In this document: positions 1 to 9,660 of the stretch, in pieces | Numbering within the stretch: position 1 is the first letter of the stretch | How the letters are laid out: every line of letters starts with the position of its first letter | Assembly: GCA_903915655.1 (NCBI GenBank) | Contig: CAIWTU010000090.1 | Location: 21,820-85,819 of the forward strand | Reading direction: 5' to 3' | Origin: an uncultured Geobacter sp. | GTDB taxonomy: Bacteria > Desulfobacterota > Desulfuromonadia > Geobacterales > Geobacteraceae | Length of the DNA: 64,000 bases | Notes under the pieces: model-generated | Seen by the model: only the letters and a program-made list of their open reading frames with translations | Database searches by the model: none | Told to the model about the DNA's origin: nothing | Position numbers and translations under genes: made by a program

Positions 1-109
1 CACCATCCAGTTCTTTTTTCAATAGGAGCTGCATGTCAACCATAGCCTTGGGCAGAAAGCCTGCGGGAATTTCTTCGGCGCCTATCTCCAGGAAAAGTTC
101 CTTGCTCAT
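1..109 (-). CDS. glyS: Glycyl-tRNA synthetase beta subunit, N-terminal part (runs off the left edge)
   Basis: The first 36 codons of GlyS are present, with the family's N-terminal pattern LFLEIGAEEIPAGF. GlyS is the beta chain of the alpha2beta2 bacterial glycyl-tRNA synthetase and carries the tRNA-binding and HD-like parts, working in the cytoplasm with GlyQ. The ATG (109-107) lies one base after the glyQ stop codon, and a G-rich ribosome-binding site (GGGGG) falls inside the end of glyQ, so the two genes should be translationally coupled and made in matched amounts. The rest of the gene is outside the window. Confidence 0.9.
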   Translation of the reverse strand, partial: MSKELFLEIGAEEIPAGFLPKAMVDMQLLLKKELDG

Positions 110-110
110 A

Positions 111-986
111 TTAACGGCCCCCTTTCAGGAGAGGAAAACCGAGCCGCTCGCGCAGCGCTAGGTAACCCTCGGCGCACAGCCTGGAAATGTTCCTTACCTT
201 GCCGATATAGGATGCCCGTTCGGTCACCGAAATGGCACCCCTTGCATCGAGCAGATTGAATGCGTGGGAGCACTTCATAACATAATCGTATGCCGGCAGA
301 ACCAATCCCCGCTCGACCAGACGGATGCACTCCTTTTCATACATGGTAAAGAGTTGAAGTAGCATCGACACATCGGCCTCTTCAAAATTATATCTGGAAA
401 ATTCTACTTCGGACTGATGATGGATCTCACCGTACTTCACTCCATCGACCCACTGCAGGTCATAAACGTTATCCACCCCTTGAAGGTACATGGCAATACG
501 TTCACAACCATAGGTGATTTCCGAGGAAACCGGCTTGAGGTCAATACCTCCCGCCTGCTGAAAATAGGTGAACTGGGTGATTTCCATACCGTCCAGCCAA
601 ACTTCCCACCCCAACCCCCACGCGCCCAGCGTTGGGGATTCCCAGTCATCCTCCACAAAGCGGATGTCATGTTGTGCGGGATCAATGCCGAACGACTTCA
701 GGGAGTCGAGATAGCGGTCCAGAATATCGATCGGCGAAGGCTTCATGATGACCTGGAACTGGTAGTAATGCTGGAGTCGGTTAGGGTTTTCACCGTAGCG
801 GCCGTCGGTAGGGCGACGGGAAGGCTCAACATAGGCAACGTTCCAGGGTTCCGGTCCCAGAACACGCAAAAAAGTGGCAGGATTGAAGGTACCTGCGCCC
901 TTTTCCACATCGTAAGGCTGTTGGATAACACATCCCTGCCCGGCCCAGAATCCCTGGAGAGAAAGAATCAGGTCCTGAAAAGTCAA
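111..986 (-). CDS. glyQ: Glycyl-tRNA synthetase alpha subunit
   Basis: GlyQ (291 aa, normal length) is the catalytic class II subunit that activates glycine and charges tRNA-Gly together with GlyS. The class II motif 2 region [14 protein letters not shown] lies at about residues 57-70, and the long conserved stretch around [12 protein letters not shown] and [15 protein letters not shown] is present. The start is a TTG codon (986-984) with a good GGAGG at 998-994, seven bases upstream. No better ATG start is near. A perfect TATAAT on the coding strand at 1015-1010 is a candidate -10 box, but I see no good -35. The gene is first in a glyQS operon reading off the left edge. Confidence 0.96.
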   Translation of the reverse strand: MTFQDLILSLQGFWAGQGCVIQQPYDVEKGAGTFNPATFLRVLGPEPWNVAYVEPSRRPTDGRYGENPNRLQHYYQFQVIMKPSPIDILDRYLDSLKSFGIDPAQHDIRFVEDDWESPTLGAWGLGWEVWLDGMEITQFTYFQQAGGIDLKPVSSEITYGCERIAMYLQGVDNVYDLQWVDGVKYGEIHHQSEVEFSRYNFEEADVSMLLQLFTMYEKECIRLVERGLVLPAYDYVMKCSHAFNLLDARGAISVTERASYIGKVRNISRLCAEGYLALRERLGFPLLKGGR

Positions 987-1333
987 AATATTTCCTCCAC
1001 TCTTAATAAATTATAGCTAGACAGAAACTGCTTAAGTGCGGCTAAAATATCGTAAACCTCTAAGCTACCCGCAACAGTCCATTGTGTCAAGAATTATCAC
1101 CGTGCCGATTTTACTCCTCCCGTTTTTCGGAAGACGACAAAGAATTGAGAAAAGAGGCCGGTTTTGCAAATCGCCGCAAACCGGTCGTGTAGACGCCACG
1201 GATTTTATACAAGGGGAGCCCAACTGCAGATGAGTTCTTGACTTGTTTTCTAACTTTCCGTTACCCTTGCAGGAAATCGAGATCTTGCTTCACGGATCAA
1301 CCATCGAAAATTATTTTAAGCAACGGAGCTTTT
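987..1333. other. Intergenic region between divergent glyQ and the ttcA-like gene
   Basis: About 350 bases without a convincing gene, holding the upstream regions of two divergent genes. On the minus strand it contains the glyQ ribosome-binding site (998-994) and a TATAAT (1015-1010). An inverted repeat CCGGTTTTGC/GCAAACCGG at 1158-1184 can form a G+C-rich hairpin but has no T-run on either side, so it is not a clear terminator. The short plus-strand open frame at 1036-1233 has no ribosome-binding site and no recognisable features. Confidence 0.5.
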
Positions 1334-2092
1334 GTGGCGCTGATTGAAGACAAGAGTTACATGAGGATAAAAAAGGTAACGGGTAAAGCGATCGCCGATT
1401 TTTCCATGATCGAGGATGGAGACCGCATTGCAGTGGGTGTATCCGGAGGAAAGGATTCCTATGCGCTGCTGCACATGCTGGAAGCGCTCAGAAAGCGGGC
1501 GCCGGTCAGATATGAACTCCTGGCCATCAATATCGATTCCGGATACCCCGGTTTCCGCACCGACATAATCGAGCAGCACCTTCAGGAGCACGGTTTTACC
1601 CATCACATGGAAAAGACCGGTCATTACGAAATCATCAGGGAGAAACGTCACCCCGGTTCTTCTTACTGCTCCATCTGCGCCAGGCTGAAAAGAGGGACGC
1701 TATACTCCCTCGCCCAGCGGTTTGAATGCAATAAACTGGCGCTCGGGCATCATCTGGACGATTTCGTAGAGACCCTGCTGCTGAACCAGTTTTTCGCCGG
1801 CTCGCTGAAGGCCATGGCAGGAAAGATGCTGGCCGACAACGGCATGACCACTGTAATCAGGCCGTTTGTCTACGCGGAGGAGAAGGATATCATCACTTTC
1901 TCCCGCACCAACCATTTTCCCGTAGTCTGTTGCCGCTGCCCTGTCTGCGGCGTGGCGGACATGCAAAGAAAAAAAATGAAGCTCCTCCTCACCGAAATGG
2001 AAAAGGATCATCCCTTTGTCAAGAAAAGCCTGTTGAAAGCGCTGGCAAACGTCAAGCCGAGGCACCTCCTTGACCTGAAATTGAACGGATAA
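1334..2092 (+). CDS. TtcA-family tRNA 2-thiolation protein (PP-loop ATPase)
   Basis: This is an adenine-nucleotide alpha-hydrolase (PP-loop) protein of the TtcA/TtuA group, which adenylates a tRNA base and replaces oxygen with sulfur (cytidine 32 in TtcA). The PP-loop SGGKDS is at residues 37-42, a CSIC pair at 112/115 matches the Fe-S cysteines, and a CCRCPVC cluster at 199-205 can supply the third ligand. I chose GTG at 1334 because GGAG (1325-1328) sits five bases before it; the frame is open to an ATG at 1238, but that extension looks non-conserved and lacks a ribosome-binding site. The exact tRNA target is inferred. The gene converges on the NUDIX gene with two bases between the stops. 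Confidence 0.85.
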   Translation: MALIEDKSYMRIKKVTGKAIADFSMIEDGDRIAVGVSGGKDSYALLHMLEALRKRAPVRYELLAINIDSGYPGFRTDIIEQHLQEHGFTHHMEKTGHYEIIREKRHPGSSYCSICARLKRGTLYSLAQRFECNKLALGHHLDDFVETLLLNQFFAGSLKAMAGKMLADNGMTTVIRPFVYAEEKDIITFSRTNHFPVVCCRCPVCGVADMQRKKMKLLLTEMEKDHPFVKKSLLKALANVKPRHLLDLKLNG

Positions 2093-2094
2093 TG

Positions 2095-2673
2095 CTACCT
2101 TCCATCCCTTTGCAACAGTTCCAGGAAATCCATGACAAGTCGATAGGTAATCCCCCAGAGCAGCGGCTTTCCCTCCTGAGGGAGTCGAATAGCGGGGCGG
2201 ATGAATGTCTGGCCGGAAAAGCTGACAGAGAACTCGCCATGTCGCGCAGGATCGAGAAGCTCTTCAACTGGGACCCAGAAGAGATCCCGCACTTCTTCGT
2301 TCAGTGAAAACGGTCCGGTTTGAGCGGTAGCATAGACAAAGCATGATATCTTTACCGGCAGATGCGCACCGACGACGTCGGAGAGGCGACCAAGATAACG
2401 CTCGTCCCGAAGATCAAGTCCAATCTCTTCCAGGGTCTCCCTTTCCGCGGCGAGTTGCGGACCTACGTCATCCTTTTCGATCTTACCCCCTGGAAAGCTA
2501 ATATTGCCGGACCAGGGATCGTTATCATGGGCGGCCCGTTCGATGAAGAGCATCTCCGGACCGGATGCTTCTTCGCGGAGAAGCAGCGCGACTGCCGCGG
2601 GGGTCGGAAGGTCATCCGTGATTATAGCTGGCTTGTGACCGGCAAGAATCTTCTCTATACTACAGAGGTTCAT
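2095..2673 (-). CDS. NUDIX hydrolase, CoA pyrophosphatase-like
   Basis: A 192-aa NUDIX protein. The NUDIX box is at about residues 62-86 (GGKIEKDD...RETLEEIGL), preceded by the SFPGG typical of the NudL/CoA pyrophosphatase subgroup, which cleaves CoA or acyl-CoA to phosphopantetheine and 3',5'-ADP. The substrate is inferred from this subgroup pattern only. The ATG start has no clear ribosome-binding site, so the true start could differ slightly. It is transcribed towards the ttcA-like gene and stands alone. Confidence 0.82.
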   Translation of the reverse strand: MNLCSIEKILAGHKPAIITDDLPTPAAVALLLREEASGPEMLFIERAAHDNDPWSGNISFPGGKIEKDDVGPQLAAERETLEEIGLDLRDERYLGRLSDVVGAHLPVKISCFVYATAQTGPFSLNEEVRDLFWVPVEELLDPARHGEFSVSFSGQTFIRPAIRLPQEGKPLLWGITYRLVMDFLELLQRDGR

Positions 2674-2847
2674 AAATAAAGCGGGGATGCTCCCCGTTCC
2701 CTCCTCATTCTTATGCTAAACAGTTGGAGCAAGCCTACCATCAGCTGAAGTTGGACAGTAGACTTTATCCGACCCATCTCGATCTGGCCGAGCCTCTGCG
2801 GAGATAAAATGAACAGAAAGTCGTCATTGGGGAATTGATAAAGTTTT
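2674..2847. other. Spacer with a short undecipherable coding-like stretch
   Basis: On the plus strand a frame ending at the TAA near 2805 reads AKQLEQAYHQLKLDSRLY and so on. It looks protein-like (amphipathic, charged), but it has no start codon or ribosome-binding site and I do not recognise it. It may be the tail of a lost gene. Confidence 0.25.
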
Positions 2848-3078
2848 TCACTTCAAGGTCTCGATTATATAGATGAGGTATAACTCTTCAACTTTGTTTC
2901 TGGCCCAAGGCGTTCTTCTCAGAAATTTCAAGCTCGACTTGATATCCGGATTATTATTGAAACACCTGATATCTACACTTTTTCCCATCTTCTCCCATCC
3001 ATAATATTCTACCAGTCTGGTAAGGATCATCTCCAGAGAGACGCCATGAAGAGGATCGGTGTTTATCTGGTCAGTCAT
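2848..3078 (-). CDS. VF530-like small DNA-binding-type protein (DUF2132)
   Basis: A 76-aa protein with the VF530/DUF2132 pattern: [21 protein letters not shown] near the start and [25 protein letters not shown] in the second half. The family is a small helical fold first defined from a Vibrio structure and suggested to bind nucleic acid; no cellular role is established. The ATG at 3078 follows a GAGG seven bases upstream. It sits 32 bases after the start of the dus gene's downstream region on the same strand, so the two may be co-transcribed. Confidence 0.75.
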   Translation of the reverse strand: MTDQINTDPLHGVSLEMILTRLVEYYGWEKMGKSVDIRCFNNNPDIKSSLKFLRRTPWARNKVEELYLIYIIETLK

Positions 3079-3110
3079 GTCTCGGCCTCATCCCCTATAA
3101 ATCCGTCGGT

Positions 3111-4109
3111 TCATTCCAGCTCGTCAAGCAAGGCGGAGAAGTCGCGTATATTCTTCGACTTCCTCAACTGTTTTAATTCTTTTTCGAAACAGGGATCAGC
3201 CATTGTGGCCAGCACTCCCTTGATCTTGCCCAGAACCTGGGTCTCGCCGCAGAACAGTTGCCGGTAGCGCGCCAGCAAATCGAGCAGGTAGCGGCGGAGC
3301 AGTACCGCCCGTTCTTTCCTGTCCGGCTCTGCGGCGGCCCTCCCGCGAAGCCGTTCGAACAGGAGAGGATCCGCGATGGCGCCCCTTCCCAACATCAGCC
3401 CCTTGGCGCCGGTCTCCCGCAGCAGTTGCAACCCGATGGCCGCACTTCTGATATCACCGTTGGCGATAACCGGCAACCTGGTCTTTTCGACCAGTGCGGC
3501 GGTGATGGCATGGTCAGCCCGACCTCTGTATTCCTGTATCACTGTGCGGGGATGGAGTACGAGGAAATCGACGCCTGCAGATTCGAACAGGGGGAGAAGG
3601 GTAAATATCTGCGCAGGATCGTCGAAGCCGGCACGCAGCTTGATTGAAAAGGTCCTCGAAACTGCACTGCGCAAGGAGGGGATGATCTCCGCAAGCTCAG
3701 CGGGGCGCTTCAGCATGCTACCGCCGGTCAGGCCGGTCGTCATCCGCCCATAGGGGCAGCCGAGGTTAAGATTGATGTGCGCCGCCCCGGCATCCTGGGC
3801 AGCCCGGGCAGCGTTCACCAAGGCTTCCCGACCGTGACCGATCAACTGGGCGACCAGGGGGACCCCCCCTTCGTGAGAGGTTACCTCACGCAGGTCACCG
3901 GCCGAGAGGAGACGATCGGGAGCAACGGGATTGACCCGCATGAATTCGGTGAAAACCAGGTCGGGGCGCACCCACTCAATAAAGAGGGAGCGCATTGCTC
4001 GATTGGTAAGCCCCTGCATCGGCGCCAGCATCAGCGGGGTCACCCCCGGCGCCCAGGGGAGTGTCACGCTTGCAGCCTGGGTCAGCTGCGGCCGGGCTTC
4101 CCCCGTCAT
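3111..4109 (-). CDS. tRNA-dihydrouridine synthase (Dus family)
   Basis: An FMN-dependent TIM-barrel enzyme (332 aa) that reduces uridine to dihydrouridine in tRNA D-loops. The N-terminal FMN-binding LAPMQGLTN is at 28-36, the catalytic cysteine is C118 in NLNLGCPYGRM, KLRAG follows near 160, and IANGDIRS and MLGRGA mark the phosphate-binding end of the barrel. A helical domain closes the C terminus. Sequence alone does not settle whether it acts like DusA, DusB or DusC. It is followed by the VF530-like gene. Confidence 0.9.
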   Translation of the reverse strand: MTGEARPQLTQAASVTLPWAPGVTPLMLAPMQGLTNRAMRSLFIEWVRPDLVFTEFMRVNPVAPDRLLSAGDLREVTSHEGGVPLVAQLIGHGREALVNAARAAQDAGAAHINLNLGCPYGRMTTGLTGGSMLKRPAELAEIIPSLRSAVSRTFSIKLRAGFDDPAQIFTLLPLFESAGVDFLVLHPRTVIQEYRGRADHAITAALVEKTRLPVIANGDIRSAAIGLQLLRETGAKGLMLGRGAIADPLLFERLRGRAAAEPDRKERAVLLRRYLLDLLARYRQLFCGETQVLGKIKGVLATMADPCFEKELKQLRKSKNIRDFSALLDELE

Positions 4110-4205
4110 GTCGGCTTACCAATGTTTTCAGTCTGTCCGGAACAAAAGGGCATCTTTTCCGCAGCAGCAATTTGCCAAAAATTTTCAGACTTCGTCATTC
4201 AAGAA

Positions 4206-4904
4206 TTAACGCCTTTGTCCTGTAAACCTGAGCAGCATTAGAAACAGGTTGATAAAGTCAAGATAGAGAGTGAGTGCGCCAAGGATCGCAGGTTTTCTTC
4301 CCCCGATCCCCCCGGCTGCCATTGCCTTGATCTTCCAGGTATCGTAGGCGGTCAAACCGGTGAAGACGATAATTCCTATCCCCGATATAATCCAGGAGAC
4401 TGTGCCGCTCCCCAGAAAGATATTGACTACCGAAGCAATCACCACGCCGATGAGCCCCATGAAGAGGAAGCTCCCCCATGAGGTAAGGTCGCGTCTGGTC
4501 ATATATCCATAGGCGCTCATGGCGCCGAACATGCCGGCTGTTATCAAAAAAGTGGAGGCAATCGAGTTGGCGGTGTAGACAAGGACGATAACGGAGAGGG
4601 TAACGCCATTGAGCGCCGAATATGCTATGAACAAGAGTGTCGCAACATTGGCGCTCAACCTGTTGATGGCGCCTGCCAGGGTGAACACAAGAGCGAGTTC
4701 CCCTATCACCAGACCGTAAAATACCAGCCGGTTACCGACAATTGCGTTGAGAAGGGCAGGGGAGGAAAGAGTGATCATCGCAAGCAGGGCCGTGAGGGCA
4801 AGCCCTCCCCCCATCCAGGCATAAACCTGTCGAACAAGGATATTCTGAGCAACAATAATCTGGCCAGCGGCACGGGTTGCGTTGGTTTGAAATTGGTTCA
4901 TCAT
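4206..4904 (-). CDS. Bax inhibitor-1 / YccA-family membrane protein
   Basis: A 232-aa protein with seven hydrophobic segments and the BI-1 (TMBIM) pattern: AYDTWKIKAM before the last helix and LYLDFINLFLMLLR at the C terminus, where acidic residues in the last helices control a proton or calcium leak in studied members. In bacteria the best-known relative is YccA, an FtsH modulator. Two ATGs are adjacent (4904 and 4901); AGGAG lies four and seven bases before them, so the second is equally likely. It follows dapL by about 50 bases on the same strand. Confidence 0.88.
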   Translation of the reverse strand: MMNQFQTNATRAAGQIIVAQNILVRQVYAWMGGGLALTALLAMITLSSPALLNAIVGNRLVFYGLVIGELALVFTLAGAINRLSANVATLLFIAYSALNGVTLSVIVLVYTANSIASTFLITAGMFGAMSAYGYMTRRDLTSWGSFLFMGLIGVVIASVVNIFLGSGTVSWIISGIGIIVFTGLTAYDTWKIKAMAAGGIGGRKPAILGALTLYLDFINLFLMLLRFTGQRR

Positions 4905-4954
4905 CGTGCTCCTTTTGTAATGGGGAATCCTTTCGCAACTGTCAAGCCGCAGCT

Positions 4955-6187
4955 CTATCTGAGATTATTCTTTATTCTTTCAACCGCCTCAATCACACTG
5001 TCGCGATTGCCGAAGGCGGAAAGCCGGAAGTACCCTTCTCCGCTCGGTCCGAAGCCGCTGCCCGGAGTCCCGACGACATTGCATTCCGTAAGGAGCTTGT
5101 CGAAGAAGCTCCAGGAGGTTATGCCGCAAGGCGTTTTAAGCCAGATATAGGGGGCGTTGACCCCTCCGTAGACGGTCAGACCCGCAGAAGCCAGACCTTC
5201 CCGGATAATGCGGGCGTTTTCCATGTAGTAATCAATGGTCTCCCTGACCTGGGACCACCCTTCGTCGGAATAGACGGCGGCTGCGGCCTTTTGTACCGGG
5301 TAGGAAACACCATTGAACTTGGTGCTCTGCCGCCGGTTCCAGAGCTTGTTGAGCTGGATGGGGTCGCCTGCGGCAGTATTGACCATCAGTTCTTCAGGTA
5401 CGACGGTAAGTGCGCAGCGCGCCCCGGTAAAACCGGCCGTCTTGGAGAAGCTGCGGAATTCTATGGCGCACTTCTTCGCACCTTCAATCTCGTATATAGA
5501 GTGAGGTATTGCAGGATCAGTGATGAAGGCCTCATATGCAGCATCGAAGAAGATGACCGCATTCTGCTTCAGGGCATAGTCGACCCAACCTTTGAGCTGC
5601 TCCTTTGTGGCCACGGCGCCGGTCGGATTATTGGGAAAGCAAAGATAGATAATATCGACCGCCTGCTCGGGGAATTCGGGGTTGAAACCGTTATCCTCTG
5701 TACAGGGCATGTAGACCAGCCCCTCGTAATACCCCTGCTCATTCGCCTCTCCGGTACGACCGATCATTACATTGGTATCGTTGTAGACAGGATAAACCGG
5801 ATCGCCTATCGCTACTACGTTCTCCAGTGCAAAAATATCGAGGATATTGGCGGTGTCGCACTTGGAACCGTCGGAGATGAAGACCTCGGAGGTCTTGAGG
5901 TCTACGCCGAGCGGGTTGTAGGATTTCTCGATGACTGTGCGGATCAGGAAGTCATACCCCTGTTCCGGGCCGTAACCCATGAAGCTCTTTTCGCTGGCCA
6001 TTTCATCGACCGCATCATGGAACGCCCTGATGACAGCCGGCGCCAGGGGACAAGTGACATCACCGATTCCCAGGCGGATAATTTTTGCGTTCGGGTTAGC
6101 CTCGGCAAAGAGCTTCACACGGCGGCCGATCTCCGGAAAAAGATAGCCGGCTTTCAGCTTGAGGTAATGTTCGTTAACAAGTGCCAT
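4955..6187 (-). CDS. dapL: LL-diaminopimelate aminotransferase
   Basis: DapL (410 aa) converts tetrahydrodipicolinate to LL-diaminopimelate in one transamination from glutamate, replacing the succinylase or acetylase steps. It is a fold-type I PLP enzyme: the Schiff-base lysine is K249 in [21 protein letters not shown] is at 183-190, and the N-terminal [14 protein letters not shown] is characteristic of DapL rather than a generic aminotransferase. The start ATG has GGAGG about ten bases upstream. Together with dapA, dapB and lysA in the same region and on the same strand it supports the aminotransferase route to lysine and meso-DAP for peptidoglycan. Confidence 0.95.
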   Translation of the reverse strand: MALVNEHYLKLKAGYLFPEIGRRVKLFAEANPNAKIIRLGIGDVTCPLAPAVIRAFHDAVDEMASEKSFMGYGPEQGYDFLIRTVIEKSYNPLGVDLKTSEVFISDGSKCDTANILDIFALENVVAIGDPVYPVYNDTNVMIGRTGEANEQGYYEGLVYMPCTEDNGFNPEFPEQAVDIIYLCFPNNPTGAVATKEQLKGWVDYALKQNAVIFFDAAYEAFITDPAIPHSIYEIEGAKKCAIEFRSFSKTAGFTGARCALTVVPEELMVNTAAGDPIQLNKLWNRRQSTKFNGVSYPVQKAAAAVYSDEGWSQVRETIDYYMENARIIREGLASAGLTVYGGVNAPYIWLKTPCGITSWSFFDKLLTECNVVGTPGSGFGPSGEGYFRLSAFGNRDSVIEAVERIKNNLR

Positions 6188-6408
6188 TTTCAGTAAACCT
6201 CCAAAAAAAACTTATGGAAACTGGTATTAAAAAACAATTTATCGGAATAGCTGCTTATCATCCCACACCGCTTTGGCGGCGCATTATTGGAGAGTAAATT
6301 CACCTCAATATTCCTGCCACTCCTCCTATTTCAGGGGGGTGGGCGGAGTGTAGTCCGGCAAGCATCCATTCCCGCAGGGGAACAGAGGGGTTGCCTGAAG
6401 GGAGCTTT

Positions 6409-7212
6409 TCACCTTAGTCCCAGCACATCCTGCATATCGTACAACCCCGGCTTCTGCTTTACCACCCACTTGGCTGCGCGCGCGGCACCGCGGGAGAACA
6501 TGTCTCGGGTGTGGGCGCGGTGGGTTATTTCGATCCGCTCTCCCATACCGATAAAATAGACGGTATGGTCGCCGACGATATCACCACCCCGAATGGTCTG
6601 CATCCCTATCTCTTCCCTGCTCCGTTCGCCAGAGATTCCCTCACGGTGGAAATTGGCCACCTTGTTGTAATCGCGACCCAGAGCCTTCGCCACAACCTCG
6701 CCCATGCGGATTGCAGTGCCAGACGGACTGTCCTTTTTCATCTTATGGTGGGCCTCGACGATCTCGACATCGAAATCGTCACCCAATATTTTGGCAACAT
6801 CTGCCAGCAGCTTGAAAACCACGTTAACGCCAACCGACATATTGGGCGCCAGCATGACCGGCACATCCCTGGCCAGTTCCCTGGCCAGGGCCATATCATC
6901 AGGAGTAAAACCGGTGGAACCTATTACCATGGCTTTCCTGTTAAGGCCGCAGACTTCAAGATTCTTCAGGGAGACCATCGGGTTGGAAAAATCGACGAGG
7001 ACATCGCACCCTTTGACCAGCTCATTCAGATTATCGATTATCGGCACACCGAGTGTCCCGCAACCGGCAATCAATCCTGCATCCATACCGAGGAACTGGT
7101 GACCCGGCCGCTCCAGTCCGCCTGACAGTTCCAGTTCGGCATCTTCCTTGACCGCGGTAATTACGCGGCCGCCCATACGACCAGCAGCTCCACTGACAGC
7201 AACTTTTATCAC
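6409..7212 (-). CDS. dapB: 4-hydroxy-tetrahydrodipicolinate reductase
   Basis: DapB (267 aa) reduces 4-hydroxy-tetrahydrodipicolinate with NAD(P)H in lysine/DAP synthesis. The nucleotide-binding GAAGRMG is at 8-14 and the catalytic EAHHKMKKDSPSGTA region at about 153-167 contains the general-acid histidines and substrate-binding lysine. The start codon is GTG (7212-7210) and overlaps the dapA stop by four bases (GTGA), so the two genes are translationally coupled. It is followed by 220 bases before dapL. Confidence 0.96.
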   Translation of the reverse strand: MIKVAVSGAAGRMGGRVITAVKEDAELELSGGLERPGHQFLGMDAGLIAGCGTLGVPIIDNLNELVKGCDVLVDFSNPMVSLKNLEVCGLNRKAMVIGSTGFTPDDMALARELARDVPVMLAPNMSVGVNVVFKLLADVAKILGDDFDVEIVEAHHKMKKDSPSGTAIRMGEVVAKALGRDYNKVANFHREGISGERSREEIGMQTIRGGDIVGDHTVYFIGMGERIEITHRAHTRDMFSRGAARAAKWVVKQKPGLYDMQDVLGLR

Positions 7213-8093
7213 TCTGCGCCTCCAATCAAGCCGTATTCCTTCATTACCCCCGCCAGCGTTCCCCTGTTAACCTCGGACATCGGTGTCAGAGGCAACCGCA
7301 ATTCATCACTACATTTCCCCATGAGGCCGAGGGCTGTCTTCACCGGAGCCGGATTGGTCTCGATGAACATCGCATTGTTGATTTTAAGGAGCATCAGGTG
7401 CAACCGTCTCGCCTCCTCCATATTCCCGGCCAGGAAAGCGTCAACCAGTGCGGCGATTTCCTTCGGCATGATATTGGCGGTTACTGAGATGACTCCTTTG
7501 GCCCCACAGGCCATCATGGGGAAGGTAATGAAATCGTCCCCGGAGAGGACATCTATCTTATCCCCGCACAAAGCCAGCACTTCGGATCCCTGCAGTAGGG
7601 AACCTGTCGCCTCCTTGATGGCCACGATGTTTGAATGTCCGGCAAGCCGGGCTACCGTCTCCGGAAGGAGATTCACGGCAGTCCGTCCCGGTACATTGTA
7701 AAGCACCTGAGGCAACTGCACCGCATCAGCGATCGCCTTGAAATGCCTATACAGCCCCTCCTGGGTCGGCTTGTTGTAATAGGGGGTAACAAGCAGGGCC
7801 CCGTCGGCGCCGAGCCTTTTGGCATGCTCGGTAATCTCGATCGCCTCTTTGGTCGAGTTGGATCCCGTTCCGGCAATAACGGGTACCCGCTTTGCAACCT
7901 GCTGAACAACGATCTCGATCACCCGGTTATGTTCATCATAATCGAGCGTGGAGGCCTCACCAGTCGTACCGCAAGGAACGATTCCGTCGGTGCCGTTCAG
8001 GATCTGGAATTCGACCAGCTCTCGCAGCTTTTCTTCGTCAAGCGCCTGGTTCCTGAATGGTGTGACGATTGCTACGATACTCCCTTTGAACAT
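7209..8093 (-). CDS. dapA: 4-hydroxy-tetrahydrodipicolinate synthase
   Basis: DapA (294 aa) condenses pyruvate with aspartate semialdehyde, the first committed step to DAP and lysine. It is a class I aldolase-type TIM barrel: Schiff-base lysine K160 in IVAIKEATG, Tyr132 in YNVPGRT, and the pyruvate-binding CGTTGE at 41-46. A strong ribosome-binding site (AGGAGGG) precedes the ATG. It lies downstream of lysA on the same strand and overlaps dapB by four bases. Confidence 0.97.
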   Translation of the reverse strand: MFKGSIVAIVTPFRNQALDEEKLRELVEFQILNGTDGIVPCGTTGEASTLDYDEHNRVIEIVVQQVAKRVPVIAGTGSNSTKEAIEITEHAKRLGADGALLVTPYYNKPTQEGLYRHFKAIADAVQLPQVLYNVPGRTAVNLLPETVARLAGHSNIVAIKEATGSLLQGSEVLALCGDKIDVLSGDDFITFPMMACGAKGVISVTANIMPKEIAALVDAFLAGNMEEARRLHLMLLKINNAMFIETNPAPVKTALGLMGKCSDELRLPLTPMSEVNRGTLAGVMKEYGLIGGAE

Positions 8094-8245
8094 GGCGATA
8101 CCCTCCTAACCCCGCTAAACGGGATAAGTGCGTTAACGAAGCTGTTGCCTCCCCAAAAAGGGGGGAAATGACTTCTGACTTGCTGATATAAATGGATGTC
8201 TGCATCGCACCGGAGCGCTTATCGACACCCCTTCAACAGCGAATT

Positions 8246-9499
8246 CTAAAGAAAAGCAGGGAGAGTCTCTCCCTTGACAAGGTCCGCAAGGAGCTCCCGT
8301 TCCCTGACAACTGCAAAGGTATCCCCTTTGACCATAACCTCGGCAGCCCGTGGACGGCTGTTATAGTTGCTGCTCATTGCAAAGCCATAGGCACCTGCAG
8401 ACATGAAAGCAATCAGATCCCCCTGTCTGAACCGTGGCATTTCCCGGTCTTTCGCAAGGAAGTCGCCGGATTCACAGATGGGGCCAACTATATCCGCTAC
8501 GATGCTCCCTTCGTGATCCTTTCTGACCGCCTGAATCCCATGGTAAGAACCGTAAAGGGAGGGGCGAGCCAGATCATTCATGGCCGCATCAACAATAACA
8601 AAGTTTTTCTCGTCCCCCTTCTTGGTATAAAGGCATTTGCCAACCATAATACCGGCATTACCTACCAGGTTTCGGCCGGGCTCGAACAGAAGATGCAGCC
8701 CCATATCTCTGGTCTCAGCGACAATTGCCGCGCCATATTCGGCCGGCAGGGGTGGGGCTTCTTCATCATAGGTAATCCCGAGGCCACCGCCAAGGTCGAA
8801 ATAGTTGAGCCTGATCCCTGCCTCAGCGAGACTTACCACAAGACGCTTCAGTTTTCTGATGGCGTCGACAAAGGGAGAAATTTTTGTGAGCTGGCTGCCG
8901 ATATGACAGTCTATCCCGATAACTTCCAGATTGGCCATTCCTGCGGCTCGTTTGTACTGCTCCAGGGAGCGCTCTATATTGATACCGAATTTGGCCTTCT
9001 TTAACCCGGTGGTAATGTAGGGATGGGTTTCCGGGTCGACGTCCGGGTTGACCCTGATGGCGATCCCGGCCTTGCAGCGGAGCCGGCCGGCAATCTCATT
9101 CAATCTGTCCAGTTCCTCTTCAGATTCCACATTGAACATCAGGATACCGGTCTTGAGCGCAAATTCTATCTCGTCATCCTTTTTCCCCACGCCGGAGTAT
9201 ACAATCTTCCGCGGGTCGACAGCTGCCTGCAGCGCTCGATAAAGTTCACCCCCTGACACAATGTCAACACCACCACCAAGGTTGGCAAATGTTTTCAAAA
9301 CAGCCAGATTTGAATTCGCCTTCATGGAATAACAGATCGTATGGGGAACGGACGAAAATGCATCATCCATAGACTTGAAATGGCGCTCCAGGGTGGCATG
9401 GGAATATATGTAGAGAGGAGTCCCGACTTTGGCGACAATCTCCTTGACCGCAACTTCTTCAGCATATAGCTCATTATTTTTATACGTAAAGTGATTCAT
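8246..9499 (-). CDS. lysA: Diaminopimelate decarboxylase
   Basis: LysA (417 aa) decarboxylates meso-DAP to lysine, the last step of the pathway encoded here. It is a fold-type III PLP enzyme: the PLP lysine is K60 in CYSMKANSN, the glycine-rich phosphate site appears as DLGGGLGITY, and the CESGDFLAKDR motif supplies the active-site cysteine from the partner subunit. GGAGG lies just upstream of the ATG. It is the first gene of the lysA-dapA-dapB-dapL run. A TTGACT-N17-TAAAAA pair at 9579-9551 is a plausible promoter. Confidence 0.96.
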   Translation of the reverse strand: MNHFTYKNNELYAEEVAVKEIVAKVGTPLYIYSHATLERHFKSMDDAFSSVPHTICYSMKANSNLAVLKTFANLGGGVDIVSGGELYRALQAAVDPRKIVYSGVGKKDDEIEFALKTGILMFNVESEEELDRLNEIAGRLRCKAGIAIRVNPDVDPETHPYITTGLKKAKFGINIERSLEQYKRAAGMANLEVIGIDCHIGSQLTKISPFVDAIRKLKRLVVSLAEAGIRLNYFDLGGGLGITYDEEAPPLPAEYGAAIVAETRDMGLHLLFEPGRNLVGNAGIMVGKCLYTKKGDEKNFVIVDAAMNDLARPSLYGSYHGIQAVRKDHEGSIVADIVGPICESGDFLAKDREMPRFRQGDLIAFMSAGAYGFAMSSNYNSRPRAAEVMVKGDTFAVVRERELLADLVKGETLPAFL

Positions 9500-9550
9500 T
9501 CCATTCCTCCAAAAATGTATACAGTCTACAGGGGCTCACAGTAGTCAAAA

Positions 9551-9579
9551 TTTTTATCACATGGTCTGAAAAAAGTCAA
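9551..9579 (-). promoter_or_regulatory. Candidate promoter for lysA
   Basis: On the minus strand TTGACT (9579-9574) and TAAAAA (9556-9551) are separated by 17 bases and lie about 50 bases before the lysA start. The -35 matches at five of six positions, the -10 at four of six. No other strong pair was seen in the interval. Confidence 0.35.
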
Positions 9580-9660
9580 AATATTAGCGTATGGCACAGT
9601 GATGAAGATAATGTCATCCCGTCTGCTGCTTACCAGGTATGATCCGACGGACCTTTTCTG

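Noticed and set aside
4877..6196. Long plus-strand open frame opposite dapL
   Set aside because: It is antisense to a clear DapL with all motifs; composition is typical of a shadow frame.
8145..8170. CCCC-AAAAA-GGGG hairpin between dapA and lysA
   Set aside because: A short common intergenic hairpin; no T-run in the direction of transcription, so not called a terminator.
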